Virus record (IMG/VR): IMGVR_UViG_3300030019_000570
Location: 48,426-112,425 of that record
Strand: one strand, 5' to 3'
Source: a virus
Length of the DNA: 64,000 nucleotides
This document shows, in pieces, positions 1 through 8,242 of this stretch. Numbering within the stretch: position 1 is the stretch's first letter; each line of letters opens with the position of its first letter. Both the position numbers and the translations under genes were made by a program. The notes beneath the pieces are model-generated. The model saw only the letters and a list, made by a program, of their open reading frames with translations, did not search any database and was not told where the DNA came from.

Positions 1-1
1 T

Positions 2-484
2 TACAAACATAATTATATGGTAGTGTCTAATATGAGAATGAAAACTCTTAAAAAGACTATACCATTTTCTAAATGTGCAACAGATGGATTGATTGAATTT
101 TCTTATGGAGGTAAAACTTTTATGGGAATTCAAGAAGTTAAGTTTAAAAAAGCTTATACAGATTGGCAATTAAAACAACAATTAGTTCAAGCTTTAATGT
201 ATGAATGGATGTTTGAACAAGCCGAAGTTGAATATAAACTTAGTGTTTTTATATTAAATAGCGAATCATATTTTGCTTATGTGTATAATGATGAAATTCA
301 ACAACTTAAAAAAACTTTGTGGTCAATTTTTCCTGAAATAACCGAAACTCCTTGTAAAGCCTATAAAAATAAGCTTATTCAGGATGTTATCCGAAAGAAA
401 GTTATTCCAATTAATAAATCACAAATTACAGATAATTATTCAATGCACGGAACAATCCGTGATATATGTAAACACTGTTTATAA
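2..484 (+). CDS. PD-(D/E)XK nuclease, RecB/Cas4-like (5' end outside window)
   Basis: The reading frame is open to the left edge; the first ATG is at 17, but the N-terminus probably lies outside the window. The visible part contains the core of a RecB-type PD-(D/E)XK nuclease: a beta-strand ending in E-V-K (IQEVKF, about residues 39-44 from the ATG at 17) followed by a helix with the Q-x3-Y signature (QALMY). In this fold these residues bind metal and DNA. Such nucleases process DNA ends during phage replication or recombination. All Trp codons are TGG. The TAA stop shares one base with the next ATG (TAATG), so translation is probably coupled. Family recognition rests on short motifs, so the exact subfamily is uncertain. 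Confidence 0.6.
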   Translation, partial: YKHNYMVVSNMRMKTLKKTIPFSKCATDGLIEFSYGGKTFMGIQEVKFKKAYTDWQLKQQLVQALMYEWMFEQAEVEYKLSVFILNSESYFAYVYNDEIQQLKKTLWSIFPEITETPCKAYKNKLIQDVIRKKVIPINKSQITDNYSMHGTIRDICKHCL

Positions 485-855
485 TGAAGTATTATTTAAT
501 TAAAGAAACAACGTGGTTTTACGATCCCCACGGTACTCCAGATTTTGGAGGAGAAACAAAAGAAGTTATTGAGGATGATGAAGAATCAGGTATAACAATT
601 GATGGAACATATATTAGTGGATATCGTTATAATGATTATTTGGATTGTAAAGATGAAGAAATGGATTTATATTTTGATGATGATGATGAAACTGATTTTG
701 AATATTATCTTAAACCTGATGATTATGACAAAGTTATGAAACTATCTGGTCAAGATGGTTATAATTGTGAAGAAACTGATTTTGAAATTAAAGAAATCTC
801 CGAAGAACAATATAATAGATACAAAGAAATTATCAATGAATACAGTAAAATATAA
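484..855 (+). CDS. acidic hypothetical protein
   Basis: A 123-residue protein very rich in Asp and Glu, with an acidic run in the middle (residues 51-70). There is no signal peptide or membrane segment. It sits between the nuclease and an uncharacterised 254-residue protein, with TAATG stop/start overlaps on both sides, so the three genes form one translationally coupled run. Strongly acidic small early proteins often bind or mimic nucleic-acid-binding partners, but nothing here identifies a function. Confidence 0.75.
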   Translation: MKYYLIKETTWFYDPHGTPDFGGETKEVIEDDEESGITIDGTYISGYRYNDYLDCKDEEMDLYFDDDDETDFEYYLKPDDYDKVMKLSGQDGYNCEETDFEIKEISEEQYNRYKEIINEYSKI

Positions 856-1619
856 TGGATATTAGTGTATCGGAATTGTTGAAAGGAAAAGCAACAATTA
901 TAAAAAATAAAGAATTTTTCCAAACTAAAAATTATGCAGAGCCTTTTTTGGAAAGAATGTCTGCATTTACAGATGATTTTCGTATTCAGGTTAAAATGCC
1001 TGATCAAATGACAGGTAGCAAAGATGCAACTGATTTAACTTATAATAGAGTTCTTATTCAAGCAGTGATGCCGAGAGAACATTCAATTGATGACCATGAT
1101 GAAGTTATCGGTTTTTTATATGGTATTGATGTTAAGAAACCTGTTGCTAAAATATATAGAGGGTATTTAAACCAAGCATGTACTAACTTGACAGTATTCA
1201 ATCCTCAGTGGATGGATGTGCAAGAAATGACTCCTGGTGATCCCTTAAATTACAATGCTGTTAAACAATTGATGGAACAAACCAACGATTTTCAAACAAC
1301 ATTAAAGAAATTAAAAGCCACAACTATTAGTAGAAATTTGAGAAAACAATACTTAGGTGAGTGGGTTGACTATTCAATGCGTGAAAGTCAAGACTATGGA
1401 TATGGTAAAGTAAAAATTGCAGTATCCACCCCGATTGATGCTTATAAGCAATTATTCATTGATCAAGACAGTGCTTATTACATTCCAGAAGGAGTAGATC
1501 CGAATATGTTTGATGTATATAATGCATTTACTCAAATTATTACCGATGATAAAAAGGATATTGTTAATAAATTCGAAAAGTCAATTATAATAGGAAAAAT
1601 GCTTGGAGTTGTATCCTAA
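855..1619 (+). CDS. conserved-looking early protein of unknown function
   Basis: A 254-residue soluble protein starting at the ATG that overlaps the previous stop (TAATG). The segment around residues 100-135 (a Cys-containing strand followed by Asn/Thr-rich sequence) and the C-terminal helices resemble phage and plasmid DUF932-type proteins, but the match is weak and I do not assign it. All Trp codons are TGG and the stop is TAA. It is the last gene before an intergenic gap of 85 bases holding the promoter of a homing endonuclease. The mobile gene was probably inserted into this junction. Confidence 0.75.
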   Translation: MDISVSELLKGKATIIKNKEFFQTKNYAEPFLERMSAFTDDFRIQVKMPDQMTGSKDATDLTYNRVLIQAVMPREHSIDDHDEVIGFLYGIDVKKPVAKIYRGYLNQACTNLTVFNPQWMDVQEMTPGDPLNYNAVKQLMEQTNDFQTTLKKLKATTISRNLRKQYLGEWVDYSMRESQDYGYGKVKIAVSTPIDAYKQLFIDQDSAYYIPEGVDPNMFDVYNAFTQIITDDKKDIVNKFEKSIIIGKMLGVVS

Positions 1620-1673
1620 TCATTATATTTTATAGTTTTTACATAATATAGTTTTTTCATAAAATTATTTTAT

Positions 1674-1681
1674 TATTTTTG
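1674..1681 (+). promoter_or_regulatory. Bacteroidota-type -7 element before homing endonuclease
   Basis: TATTTTTG fits the Bacteroidota -7 consensus TAnnTTTG and lies 24 bases before the ATG at 1705. No clear -33 TTTG is seen. The leader and start resemble those of the HNH gene at 44198 (both have TTTTGTATAA, an A-rich leader and ATGGGT). Confidence 0.45.
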
Positions 1682-1704
1682 TATAAACTAAAAAATTATA
1701 AAAT

Positions 1705-2595
1705 ATGGGTAAAACATTAACAACACAAGAATTTATTGAGAAAGCAAAATTAGTTCATAATGAAAAATACGATTATTCTAAAGTTGATTATAAAAAATCA
1801 TCTAAGAAAGTAATAATTGTATGTAAAGAACATGGTGAATTTGAACAAACTCCGAATATTCATTTAGATAATCATGGGTGTCCAGCTTGTTCTAAATTAA
1901 AAAAGCGAAACGATATTTCAAAAATTCCAAATATAAAATTATCTAATTATATTGTTTCAAATCCGATTGAACTTTCAGGAAAATTAGAAATAATAGGATC
2001 TATTTATTTATTTATAAATCCTATAAATAATAAAAAATATATTGGAAAAACAATTATGAAATTAAGTAGTAGATTTTCTGCACATTTAAATAAATCAAAA
2101 CATTCTGATTACTATTTTTATAGATCCATCCGTAAATATGGATGAAATGTATTTGAAAAACATGTATTATATCAAACAGAAATAGTTGATAACAATAAAG
2201 AAAATAAAAAATTAATAGATTCTATTATTTGTGGAAAAGAAATAGAATTTATTAATTTATTTGAATCAAATAATCCTAAATTTGGATATAATGAAACAAA
2301 TGGAGGTGAAGGAACAGCTGGATGTAAATTTTCTAATAAAGTTAAAGAAAAAATGAGTAATGCTAGAAAAGGTAAAGGAAATTCAATGTATGGAAAAACA
2401 TTAGATAAAAATCCTAGATCTATTCCAATTTTACAATTAGATTCTAATAATAATATAATAAAAAGATGGAGCTGTGCTGTTGAAATACATCAAGAATTAG
2501 GATACTCTATTAGTAGAATTAGAGATTGTTACAATAATAAATGTGAGATATATAAAAAATATAAATGGATAAAAGAAGAAAATTATGGAAAATAA
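1705..2595 (+). CDS. GIY-YIG homing endonuclease with DUF723 and NUMOD domains (TGA=Trp)
   Basis: A 296-residue protein when the TGA at 2143-2145 is read as Trp (RKYG-W-NVFEK); under the standard code the gene is split in two. Domains in order: an N-terminal DUF723-type zinc-binding module with a CxxC pair (residues about 6-62), a GIY-YIG nuclease core (SIYLF...KKYIGKT, about 99-145), a NUMOD3-like GKGNSMYGK segment (about 226) and a C-terminal NUMOD1-like DNA-binding module. Free-standing enzymes of this type cut homologous sites in related phages and spread by repair. The gene has its own promoter-like element upstream, and its last codons overlap the start of the next gene at 2585. It is the only gene in the first 10.5 kb that needs TGA as sense. 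Confidence 0.9.
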
Positions 2596-2902
2596 AATAA
2601 GATGTCCAAAATGTAGTTCAGATAAATTAACAGCAAACAAGAAAGGATTTAGTGGAGGAAAAGCTGTAATAGGTGGATTATTAACTGGTGGTATTGGATT
2701 AACTGCTGGTTTTATTGGTAGTAATAAGATACAAATAACATGTATAAATTGTGGTCATATGTTTAAACCTGGACAAGGTATTTCTGAAAATGAATTAACT
2801 GATGAAGAAATATTATCATCTAATTCATCTAATCAAGGATGTATGTATACTATGATTGGTATATTTGCATTAATTGTATTTATAACAATATTATTTTTAT
2901 AA
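2585..2902 (+). CDS. zinc-ribbon membrane protein
   Basis: A 105-residue protein. CxxC pairs near residues 7-10 and 53-56 (CPKC and CINC) can form a zinc ribbon. Between them lies a Gly-rich hydrophobic segment (about 25-45), and a second hydrophobic segment ends the protein (about 85-105). The likely arrangement is a zinc ribbon held at the inner membrane. The start overlaps the end of the homing endonuclease by 11 bases, an unusual arrangement suggesting that the endonuclease inserted just upstream and now shares its terminal bases. Function is unknown. Confidence 0.7.
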   Translation: MENKIRCPKCSSDKLTANKKGFSGGKAVIGGLLTGGIGLTAGFIGSNKIQITCINCGHMFKPGQGISENELTDEEILSSNSSNQGCMYTMIGIFALIVFITILFL

Positions 2903-2905
2903 AAT

Positions 2906-3076
2906 ATGGAACCAGAAGAATTAAAAACAGTTGATATTACAGTAATGTTGACAATGAGTGTAGAAGTACCTATTGATACAACTGATGATATATTAAGAGA
3001 AGAAACTATGACTATATTAACTAGAGATTTACGTCATACAGATTTTGAAATTGAAGAAATATTAATTGAAGATTAA
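2906..3076 (+). CDS. small hypothetical protein (56 aa)
   Basis: A short gene from the ATG at 2906 to the TAA at 3074-3076, giving 56 residues with alternating hydrophobic strands and an acidic C-terminus. It lies three bases after the zinc-ribbon gene and shares the TAATG overlap with the next gene. The tight coupling on both sides and the lack of any alternative frame support it as real. It has no recognisable domain. Confidence 0.65.
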   Translation: MEPEELKTVDITVMLTMSVEVPIDTTDDILREETMTILTRDLRHTDFEIEEILIED

Positions 3077-3345
3077 TGAAAGTAATTAAAGTAATTTATA
3101 ATAATGAGTGTGAATTCATTATGAAAATTGTTGCTGAAGTAACTGAACCTCATATCTTAGAGGAATATAACATCAGTTATCGTCAAGATAGAAAAAAAGC
3201 TCGTGAAATAATGGAAAGACACGGAACAAAAAAACTTCCGTTAATAGTATTGGAGGATGAGAATCTTGAAGAATACACTGCTATTTGGAGTGAACAAAAC
3301 CCAGATTGGAAAGTAGAATTAATTAAGAAAATGAGTGATGAGTAA
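3076..3345 (+). CDS. small protein, possibly thioredoxin-fold
   Basis: An 89-residue protein. The C-terminal half (KKLPLIVLEDE then a helix with W) looks like the cis-Pro strand and final helix of a glutaredoxin or thioredoxin-like fold, but there is no CxxC active site; the only cysteine is near residue 12. The start overlaps the previous TAA (TAATG). The fold call is an inference from pattern only. Confidence 0.6.
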   Translation: MKVIKVIYNNECEFIMKIVAEVTEPHILEEYNISYRQDRKKAREIMERHGTKKLPLIVLEDENLEEYTAIWSEQNPDWKVELIKKMSDE

Positions 3346-3508
3346 ATATAGAATATATGTAGACAATAATAATTTAGATAAAACGATTGAAATAGAAGCA
3401 CATGATGTATATGCACATTATCAAGCAGGTATAAACTTACTTAGAGATAAGAATAATAATACAATTGCATCTATTCCACTAGGTTTAATTATTACTAAAA
3501 TTGACTAA
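3338..3508 (+). CDS. small hypothetical protein (56 aa)
   Basis: The ATG at 3338 lies inside the last codons of the previous gene (8-base overlap) and the frame runs to the TAA at 3506-3508, immediately before the dUTPase ATG. The 56-residue product has a beta-strand-rich pattern and no recognisable domain. Placement in a gap-free coupled run supports it. Confidence 0.6.
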   Translation: MSKYRIYVDNNNLDKTIEIEAHDVYAHYQAGINLLRDKNNNTIASIPLGLIITKID

Positions 3509-3994
3509 ATGAAAGTAAACGTAATAAATAAAAGTACAAATAAACTTCCTGAATATGCTAAACCAGGTGATGCTGGTATGGATTTAAGAGCTGATTTCTC
3601 ACGAGGAATTAGTGATGAATATATGTATGGTGCTGTTTATGATGAAGTAAGAGAAGTTGTATTAGTATACCCAGGTGGTAGATACTTAGTTCCTACTGGT
3701 CTATTTACTTCATTTCCACCAGGATATGAATTTCAAGTTAGACCTAGAAGTGGATTAGCTCTTAAAGAAGGTATAACTGTTCTAAATACTCCAGGAACAA
3801 TAGATGCAGGTTATCGTAACGAATGGGGAGTAATCCTTATGAATTTAGGTGATGATGTATTTGAAATTCAACATGGTGATAGAATTGCACAAGGTGTACT
3901 TGGGAAAGTATGTTTGTGTGAATGGAATGAAGTTGAAACATTGGATGAATCAGATAGAGGAAAAACAGGATTTGGAGCAAGTGGGGTAAAATAA
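3509..3994 (+). CDS. dut: dUTP diphosphatase
   Basis: Hydrolyses dUTP to dUMP and pyrophosphate, keeping uracil out of phage DNA and supplying dUMP to the ThyX encoded downstream. All five motifs of the trimeric dUTPase family are present: I (GDAGMD, 20-25), II (RPRSGLA, 78-84), III (GTIDAGYRNEWGV, 96-108, with the catalytic Asp and Tyr), IV (GDRIAQ, 123-128) and V (RGKTGFGASG, 150-159). The length of 161 residues is usual, with a short insertion at about residues 33-55. The start directly follows the previous stop, and the end overlaps the next gene as TAATG. Confidence 0.97.
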   Translation: MKVNVINKSTNKLPEYAKPGDAGMDLRADFSRGISDEYMYGAVYDEVREVVLVYPGGRYLVPTGLFTSFPPGYEFQVRPRSGLALKEGITVLNTPGTIDAGYRNEWGVILMNLGDDVFEIQHGDRIAQGVLGKVCLCEWNEVETLDESDRGKTGFGASGVK

Positions 3995-4272
3995 TGAGTA
4001 AACTACAAACAATGAAAATTTTGGATGTCCAATGGGGTACTCCAAAAATGCCTGATGATGTTAGGAGATTCTTTTTTGATTATTATGACAATATTGGTAA
4101 TGATGTATGGGTTGATTATACCGTTGGAGATTCATCAGAATATGAATATAAAGAAGATGAAGATGGAAATGAAATCTGTGATATTAGCGAACTTAGTATT
4201 TTAGATAACTGGTTATGCTCTGAATGTGAGTTAGAACTAGGAGAAGAACTATTATTAAAACATTGGTGGTAA
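3994..4272 (+). CDS. hypothetical protein (92 aa)
   Basis: A 92-residue acidic protein rich in Trp and Tyr with two cysteines (CSEC, about residues 76-79). TAATG overlaps join it to dUTPase upstream and to the 55-residue gene downstream. There is no recognised domain. Its five Trp codons are all TGG, as in the other early genes. Confidence 0.7.
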   Translation: MSKLQTMKILDVQWGTPKMPDDVRRFFFDYYDNIGNDVWVDYTVGDSSEYEYKEDEDGNEICDISELSILDNWLCSECELELGEELLLKHWW

Positions 4273-4439
4273 TGAAAATTAGAGTAACATACGATCAAAT
4301 ATTTTATACAGAAGAACTAGGAATTATCAGTGATGATATGGAAGTTATTCAAGAAGCTATTAGAGATAGACTTTTTGAAGATGCAGATGAAGTAGTTTCG
4401 TTTTTACAATTGGAAAAATTAGAAGATGATAGTAAGTAA
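4272..4439 (+). CDS. small hypothetical protein (55 aa)
   Basis: Runs from the ATG at 4272 (TAATG overlap with the previous gene) to the TAA at 4437-4439. The last 14 bases overlap the DNA ligase start at 4426. The product has 55 residues and a predicted helical, acidic C-terminal half. The overlaps on both sides are the main support. Confidence 0.6.
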   Translation: MKIRVTYDQIFYTEELGIISDDMEVIQEAIRDRLFEDADEVVSFLQLEKLEDDSK

Positions 4440-5622
4440 AATACATTTAGTAACAAGAAATGCAAGGGATAAAGTTCAAGTTGTAGTTGCTGAATTAGAA
4501 CAAAATGGTAATAGCTTTACTATTAAAAGGTCAACCGGACAATATCAAGGTAAAATGACAGAACAACCAGAAGTTACTATTGAAAGAGGTAAAGCTAAGA
4601 GGTCTGTTATTGAACAAGCTAATTTAGAGTTTAACAGTAAAATCAATAAATATCTTGATAAAGGATATAAACGATTAGACAGTTTAACAACTAAAAAGTT
4701 TGAGGAATTATCTGAGTCCGAAATCAATGATATTGTTCCAACACTTCGTTCTGATACTAATGGTAATCTTAAACCAATGCTTGCTAAAAAATCAGAAGAC
4801 TGTCAAAATTCTGTGTTTAATAAACCACTTTATTGTTCAAGAAAACTTGATGGAGTAAGGTGTATGATTAAAATCAAATGGGATGAAGAACTTCAAAAAG
4901 TAGTTACAGTTTCAAGAGGTGGTAAAGACTATGATATAGCTGCTAGTAAAATTATGGCTCAACTTGAATCATTTTTAAAAGAACATCCAACTTATGTATT
5001 TGATGGTGAATTATATCATCATGGAACACATTTACAAACTATATCAGGTGTTGCTCGACTTAAAACTTGGGAAGATCGTTGTGATATGTTAGAATTTTGG
5101 ATTTATGATTTAGCTATTCCTGATATGATATTTACGGATAGACTTTCAATTTTAGAAGAATTTGCATTTGAATGTGAAAAACCTGAATTTGATAAAATTA
5201 AAGTAATTGAACATGTTTTAAGTTCTAGTTGGGATGATATTCAACGATTACATGATCGTTGGGTACTTGAAGGATTTGAAGGATTAGTTGCGCGTAAGCC
5301 TGATAAAATGTATGAATTTGGTAAACGTGGTTCAACTATGATTAAAGTTAAACAATATAAAGATGATGAATTTTTAATTGTTGATTATCAAGATGGATTG
5401 AGACCAGAAGACTTCTGTTTTATTTGTGAAACTAAAGATGGTAAACCGTTTGCTGCGAAGCCAATTGGTGATAGAGAGTTGAAAGCTTGGTATTTAGAAA
5501 ATATTAATGATATTATTGGACATAAAGGTAAAGTTAAATACTTTAACTATTCTATTGATGGAATTCCTATCCAAACTATATTTCAAGCTGTTAGATATGA
5601 TGAGGATATTGATAAAAAATAA
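4426..5622 (+). CDS. ATP-dependent DNA ligase with N-terminal WGR-like domain
   Basis: Seals nicks in duplex DNA with ATP through an enzyme-AMP intermediate. Nucleotidyltransferase motifs are in order: I with the catalytic lysine (K-L-D-G, K140), III/IIIa (FDGELY, 192-197), IV (EGFEGLVARK, about 282-291) and V (MIKVKQY, 305-311). The OB-fold tail follows to residue 398. The first 80 residues (RNARDKVQVV... ending in a Phe/Tyr-rich helix) resemble a WGR DNA-binding domain, an addition not found in the minimal phage ligases. The start at 4426 overlaps the preceding gene. It belongs to the early replication block with dUTPase and ThyX. Confidence 0.92.
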   Translation: MIVSKIHLVTRNARDKVQVVVAELEQNGNSFTIKRSTGQYQGKMTEQPEVTIERGKAKRSVIEQANLEFNSKINKYLDKGYKRLDSLTTKKFEELSESEINDIVPTLRSDTNGNLKPMLAKKSEDCQNSVFNKPLYCSRKLDGVRCMIKIKWDEELQKVVTVSRGGKDYDIAASKIMAQLESFLKEHPTYVFDGELYHHGTHLQTISGVARLKTWEDRCDMLEFWIYDLAIPDMIFTDRLSILEEFAFECEKPEFDKIKVIEHVLSSSWDDIQRLHDRWVLEGFEGLVARKPDKMYEFGKRGSTMIKVKQYKDDEFLIVDYQDGLRPEDFCFICETKDGKPFAAKPIGDRELKAWYLENINDIIGHKGKVKYFNYSIDGIPIQTIFQAVRYDEDIDKK

Positions 5623-5625
5623 ACG

Positions 5626-5880
5626 ATGCGAAAACTAATTAAATTCGGAGCCGATTGGTGTGTTCCATGTAAAACTGTCGATAAAATTCTTATCGAATTG
5701 AGAAAAGAAACTGATATTGTTATTGAACACATCGACATTGATGAAGACGATAATAATCTAGTAGGATATTACAATGTACGTAATATTCCAACAATCATCT
5801 ATTTTGTAGATGATCAACAAGTGGGTAAAACTGTAGGTTCAGTATCTAAAGAAAAGATACTAGAATCTTTTAATGTTTAA
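5626..5880 (+). CDS. thioredoxin-like protein
   Basis: An 84-residue minimal thioredoxin fold with the redox motif W-C-V-P-C at residues 11-15 and the cis-proline strand N-I-P-T at about 53-56. There is no signal peptide, so it acts in the cytoplasm. It may reduce host or phage enzymes such as ribonucleotide reductase, or serve as a processivity partner; the sequence does not say which. It starts four bases after the ligase gene. Confidence 0.9.
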   Translation: MRKLIKFGADWCVPCKTVDKILIELRKETDIVIEHIDIDEDDNNLVGYYNVRNIPTIIYFVDDQQVGKTVGSVSKEKILESFNV

Positions 5881-5891
5881 AAAATAAAATT

Positions 5892-6128
5892 ATGTATGCA
5901 TTATATAAAGTAGAAGTGTGGATTAAAGCTGATTTAGAATCAAGAACTCCATTAGCTGAAATACTGCAACAAGCTGAAAATATTCCATCTGGTCAAGTTA
6001 ACTTTATCGAAGATGAAAATTACAAAACAGCAACAGAGAAATTCATCACCCCAGTAGAGGGTGGTGAAGCTACTCTAAAAATATTCTCTGATAAAGGAGA
6101 AGAGTTATACACAAATGAAAAACGATAA
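5892..6128 (+). CDS. hypothetical protein (78 aa)
   Basis: A 78-residue soluble protein with mixed strands and helices and no recognised domain. The stop (TAA, 6126-6128) overlaps the start of the next gene by 14 bases. Its 3' part contains a strong inverted repeat at 6042-6068. Confidence 0.7.
   Translation: MYALYKVEVWIKADLESRTPLAEILQQAENIPSGQVNFIEDENYKTATEKFITPVEGGEATLKIFSDKGEELYTNEKR
6042..6068 (+). other. inverted repeat inside the 3' part of a gene, upstream of 6115
   Basis: TTCATCACCC (6042-6051) pairs with GGGTGGTGAA (6059-6068) around a 7-base loop: ten pairs including one G-U. It ends 46 bases before the next start codon, and no T-run follows, so it is not a terminator. Confidence 0.5.
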
Positions 6129-6396
6129 AAGTAATTTAAAAAATAAAATATTATCCGATTTTAAAAAATTTATAAAAAATTCATCTTTTCATAAAATGAA
6201 TTTTAATAATAAAATGGTTAATAAGAAAGTATCTGAATATATATATTTATATTTTAGTGATATAATTATAAAAAATGATTATGTATTAATTTGGAGTGAT
6301 AATACATCACTACTTTCTGCAAAATCATTAGGAATTAAAGGATATTCGAATAAATATAAAAATTTTACTTATAGAGTAATAAATAAAATCAATTAA
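6115..6396 (+). CDS. basic hypothetical protein (93 aa)
   Basis: A 93-residue Lys- and Asn-rich protein with a base composition even more AT-rich than its neighbours. The high A+T and low-complexity N-terminus resemble recently acquired genes in this genome, but it has no endonuclease motif. Its single Trp is TGG. Function is unknown. Confidence 0.65.
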   Translation: MKNDKSNLKNKILSDFKKFIKNSSFHKMNFNNKMVNKKVSEYIYLYFSDIIIKNDYVLIWSDNTSLLSAKSLGIKGYSNKYKNFTYRVINKIN

Positions 6397-6397
6397 A

Positions 6398-6544
6398 ATG
6401 GCTACAACAGTAAAACAATGTAACTGCACAGGACCTGCTGCAGAATTTCAAGACAAAACTTATGGTAAAGGAATGCGTTTGCATAACGAAAAACTTGTAG
6501 GTAAAGGTGCTAAATGCACTGTGTGTGGAACAATTAAAAAATAG
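6398..6544 (+). CDS. small zinc-ribbon protein (48 aa)
   Basis: Runs from the ATG at 6398 to the TAG at 6542-6544, giving 48 residues. A C-N-C cluster near the N-terminus and C-T-V-C near the C-terminus suggest one bound zinc. The TAG stop shows that TAG is not recoded here. It lies three bases before the next ATG. The function is unknown; small zinc ribbons of this kind often bind nucleic acid. Confidence 0.65.
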   Translation: MATTVKQCNCTGPAAEFQDKTYGKGMRLHNEKLVGKGAKCTVCGTIKK

Positions 6545-6546
6545 TA

Positions 6547-7203
6547 ATGATAGTTGATAATTTTGAACAAATTAAACAACTTTTAACTTTCAAATCTGAG
6601 GATGAGTTTTATCATCTTCAGATTCTGAAAAGAAAGAAAGATTGTCCAGAGCATGAACGAGCTCGTAATAACAATGCTCGTTGTGTTAAGACCTACTATA
6701 TAAAAAATATTGAGTATTTAGAGTCGAAGAAATCCGAAATTATTGGATTGTGTGAAATGTTTAATGCTCGTGCATACATAAATCTTAATACCAAAAGCTT
6801 TGAGAAAGCGGCTTTACAATTAACTAAAGAAACAGTTAATCGAATTATATTCAAACAATATGAGCATGTATATCGTGCTTATGAAACTGTAGTAGGTGCT
6901 AAAGAATCTAATGTTGGTGATAAACGATGGATTATTGATGTTGATGAAAAAAATATGGAACTTGTATCTAAAACAATTTATGAAATTACTAAATGTCAAT
7001 CTAATCGACCTAAAATAGGTGAAAGTACAAGTGGAATTCCAGTATATCAAAATACAATTGCTTTAATTCCAACTGTAAATGGATATCATATTATAACACA
7101 CCCGTTTAATCTTAAACAGATTGAACCTTTTAAAGCGTTACATCCTTTTGATATTCAAAAGAATAATCCAACGCTTTTATATTTTAATAAAAAAGAAGAA
7201 TAA
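6547..7203 (+). CDS. possible primase-like (AEP fold) protein
   Basis: A 218-residue protein. The strand RWIIDVDE (D131 and D133) followed about 50 residues later by GYHIITHPF (H181) matches the hhhDhD and sxH spacing of archaeo-eukaryotic primase/polymerase cores, where these residues hold metal and nucleotide. The third acidic motif is not obvious, so the assignment is tentative. It sits among replication genes, and its TAA overlaps the next ATG. Confidence 0.45.
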   Translation: MIVDNFEQIKQLLTFKSEDEFYHLQILKRKKDCPEHERARNNNARCVKTYYIKNIEYLESKKSEIIGLCEMFNARAYINLNTKSFEKAALQLTKETVNRIIFKQYEHVYRAYETVVGAKESNVGDKRWIIDVDEKNMELVSKTIYEITKCQSNRPKIGESTSGIPVYQNTIALIPTVNGYHIITHPFNLKQIEPFKALHPFDIQKNNPTLLYFNKKEE

Positions 7204-7919
7204 TGAAAAAAATAATAATTGGAGATATCCATGGAAGAACTAACTGGAAACAGATAGTTGAGAAAGAAAAGGATGCTGATGAGTTTATCTTCATGGGAGA
7301 TTATTTTGATCCTTATGATTGGACTATATCACTTGTTGATATGGTTCGTAATTTTAACGATATTCTTGAATTTAAAATAGCCAATCCAACTAAAGTAATA
7401 ATGCTTATAGGAAATCATGATTTAGCTGCATTTGAAAGTTTTGCTAATAAATGTAGATATGTTGATGGAACTTATGAAAATATGGCTCCAGTTCTTTATA
7501 ATGCAATTAAGACAGGAGTTATTAAATTATGTCACTTTATTGATGATAATATAGTATGTTCTCATGCAGGATTTACTAAAACTTGGCTAGATGAATCTGA
7601 ACTTTCTTTTGATGAAGATGGTTTAAATGAGGATTTTAGAAAACATGTTGAAGATAAAACGTGTCTTGATAAATATGATTTTATTTGTAAAGAATTTTGT
7701 CAAGACGGTTCTGGTGATGATTTATGGCAGGGACCTTTATGGGTTCGTCCTGTAAGTTTATTACAAGATATGATTGATGGTTATATCCAAGTAGTAGGAC
7801 ACACTAGAATTAGAAAGAATTCACCACAAGAAGTTGAAAATCTGTTATTAGCAGATTGTTTAGAACACGATGAATATTACAGTTATGAAAATAATAAATT
7901 TAAATACAATAAGATATGA
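7203..7919 (+). CDS. metallophosphoesterase, Ser/Thr phosphatase-like
   Basis: A calcineurin-type phosphoesterase. Motifs are in order: GDIHG (7-11), GDYFDP (32-37), GNHD (70-73), SHAG (120-123) and GHTRIR near residue 198, together forming the two-metal site. It could dephosphorylate proteins or cleave nucleotides; the substrate is unknown. It is the only gene here whose first stop is TGA (7917-7919, overlapping the next ATG as ATGA). If TGA were read as Trp, the protein would gain three residues and end at the TAG at 7926-7928. The start overlaps the previous stop as TAATG. Confidence 0.93.
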   Translation: MKKIIIGDIHGRTNWKQIVEKEKDADEFIFMGDYFDPYDWTISLVDMVRNFNDILEFKIANPTKVIMLIGNHDLAAFESFANKCRYVDGTYENMAPVLYNAIKTGVIKLCHFIDDNIVCSHAGFTKTWLDESELSFDEDGLNEDFRKHVEDKTCLDKYDFICKEFCQDGSGDDLWQGPLWVRPVSLLQDMIDGYIQVVGHTRIRKNSPQEVENLLLADCLEHDEYYSYENNKFKYNKI

Positions 7920-8242
7920 AAGAAATAGTAGATAATTATTTAGCACTTAAAAGTGCAGCAACTAAGCATATGATGAAATATGTTATGGATAAAAGTATTC
8001 CATTAAGTGAAAGGTGGTATGAATTCGTAAGATCTGGTTTAGGTGAAGATGATTACTACTACTTTGATTCACATTTTGTGGATGTATCCGTTTATTATAA
8101 CGATGCTGATAAATACAGCGTTAGCAGTGTTGAAGATTTAGTTACAAGATTAGCTAATCAAGGTATTGATGAAACTATCATAGATAATGTAAAAGAAGAA
8201 ATGCTAAATGCATTTAAAAAATCATATACATACAATTGGTAA
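7916..8242 (+). CDS. hypothetical protein (108 aa)
   Basis: A 108-residue helical protein with a Tyr- and Asp-rich middle (about residues 43-65). The start ATG overlaps the phosphoesterase TGA (ATGA), and the end overlaps the next ATG (TAATG). No domain is recognised. Confidence 0.7.
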   Translation: MKEIVDNYLALKSAATKHMMKYVMDKSIPLSERWYEFVRSGLGEDDYYYFDSHFVDVSVYYNDADKYSVSSVEDLVTRLANQGIDETIIDNVKEEMLNAFKKSYTYNW

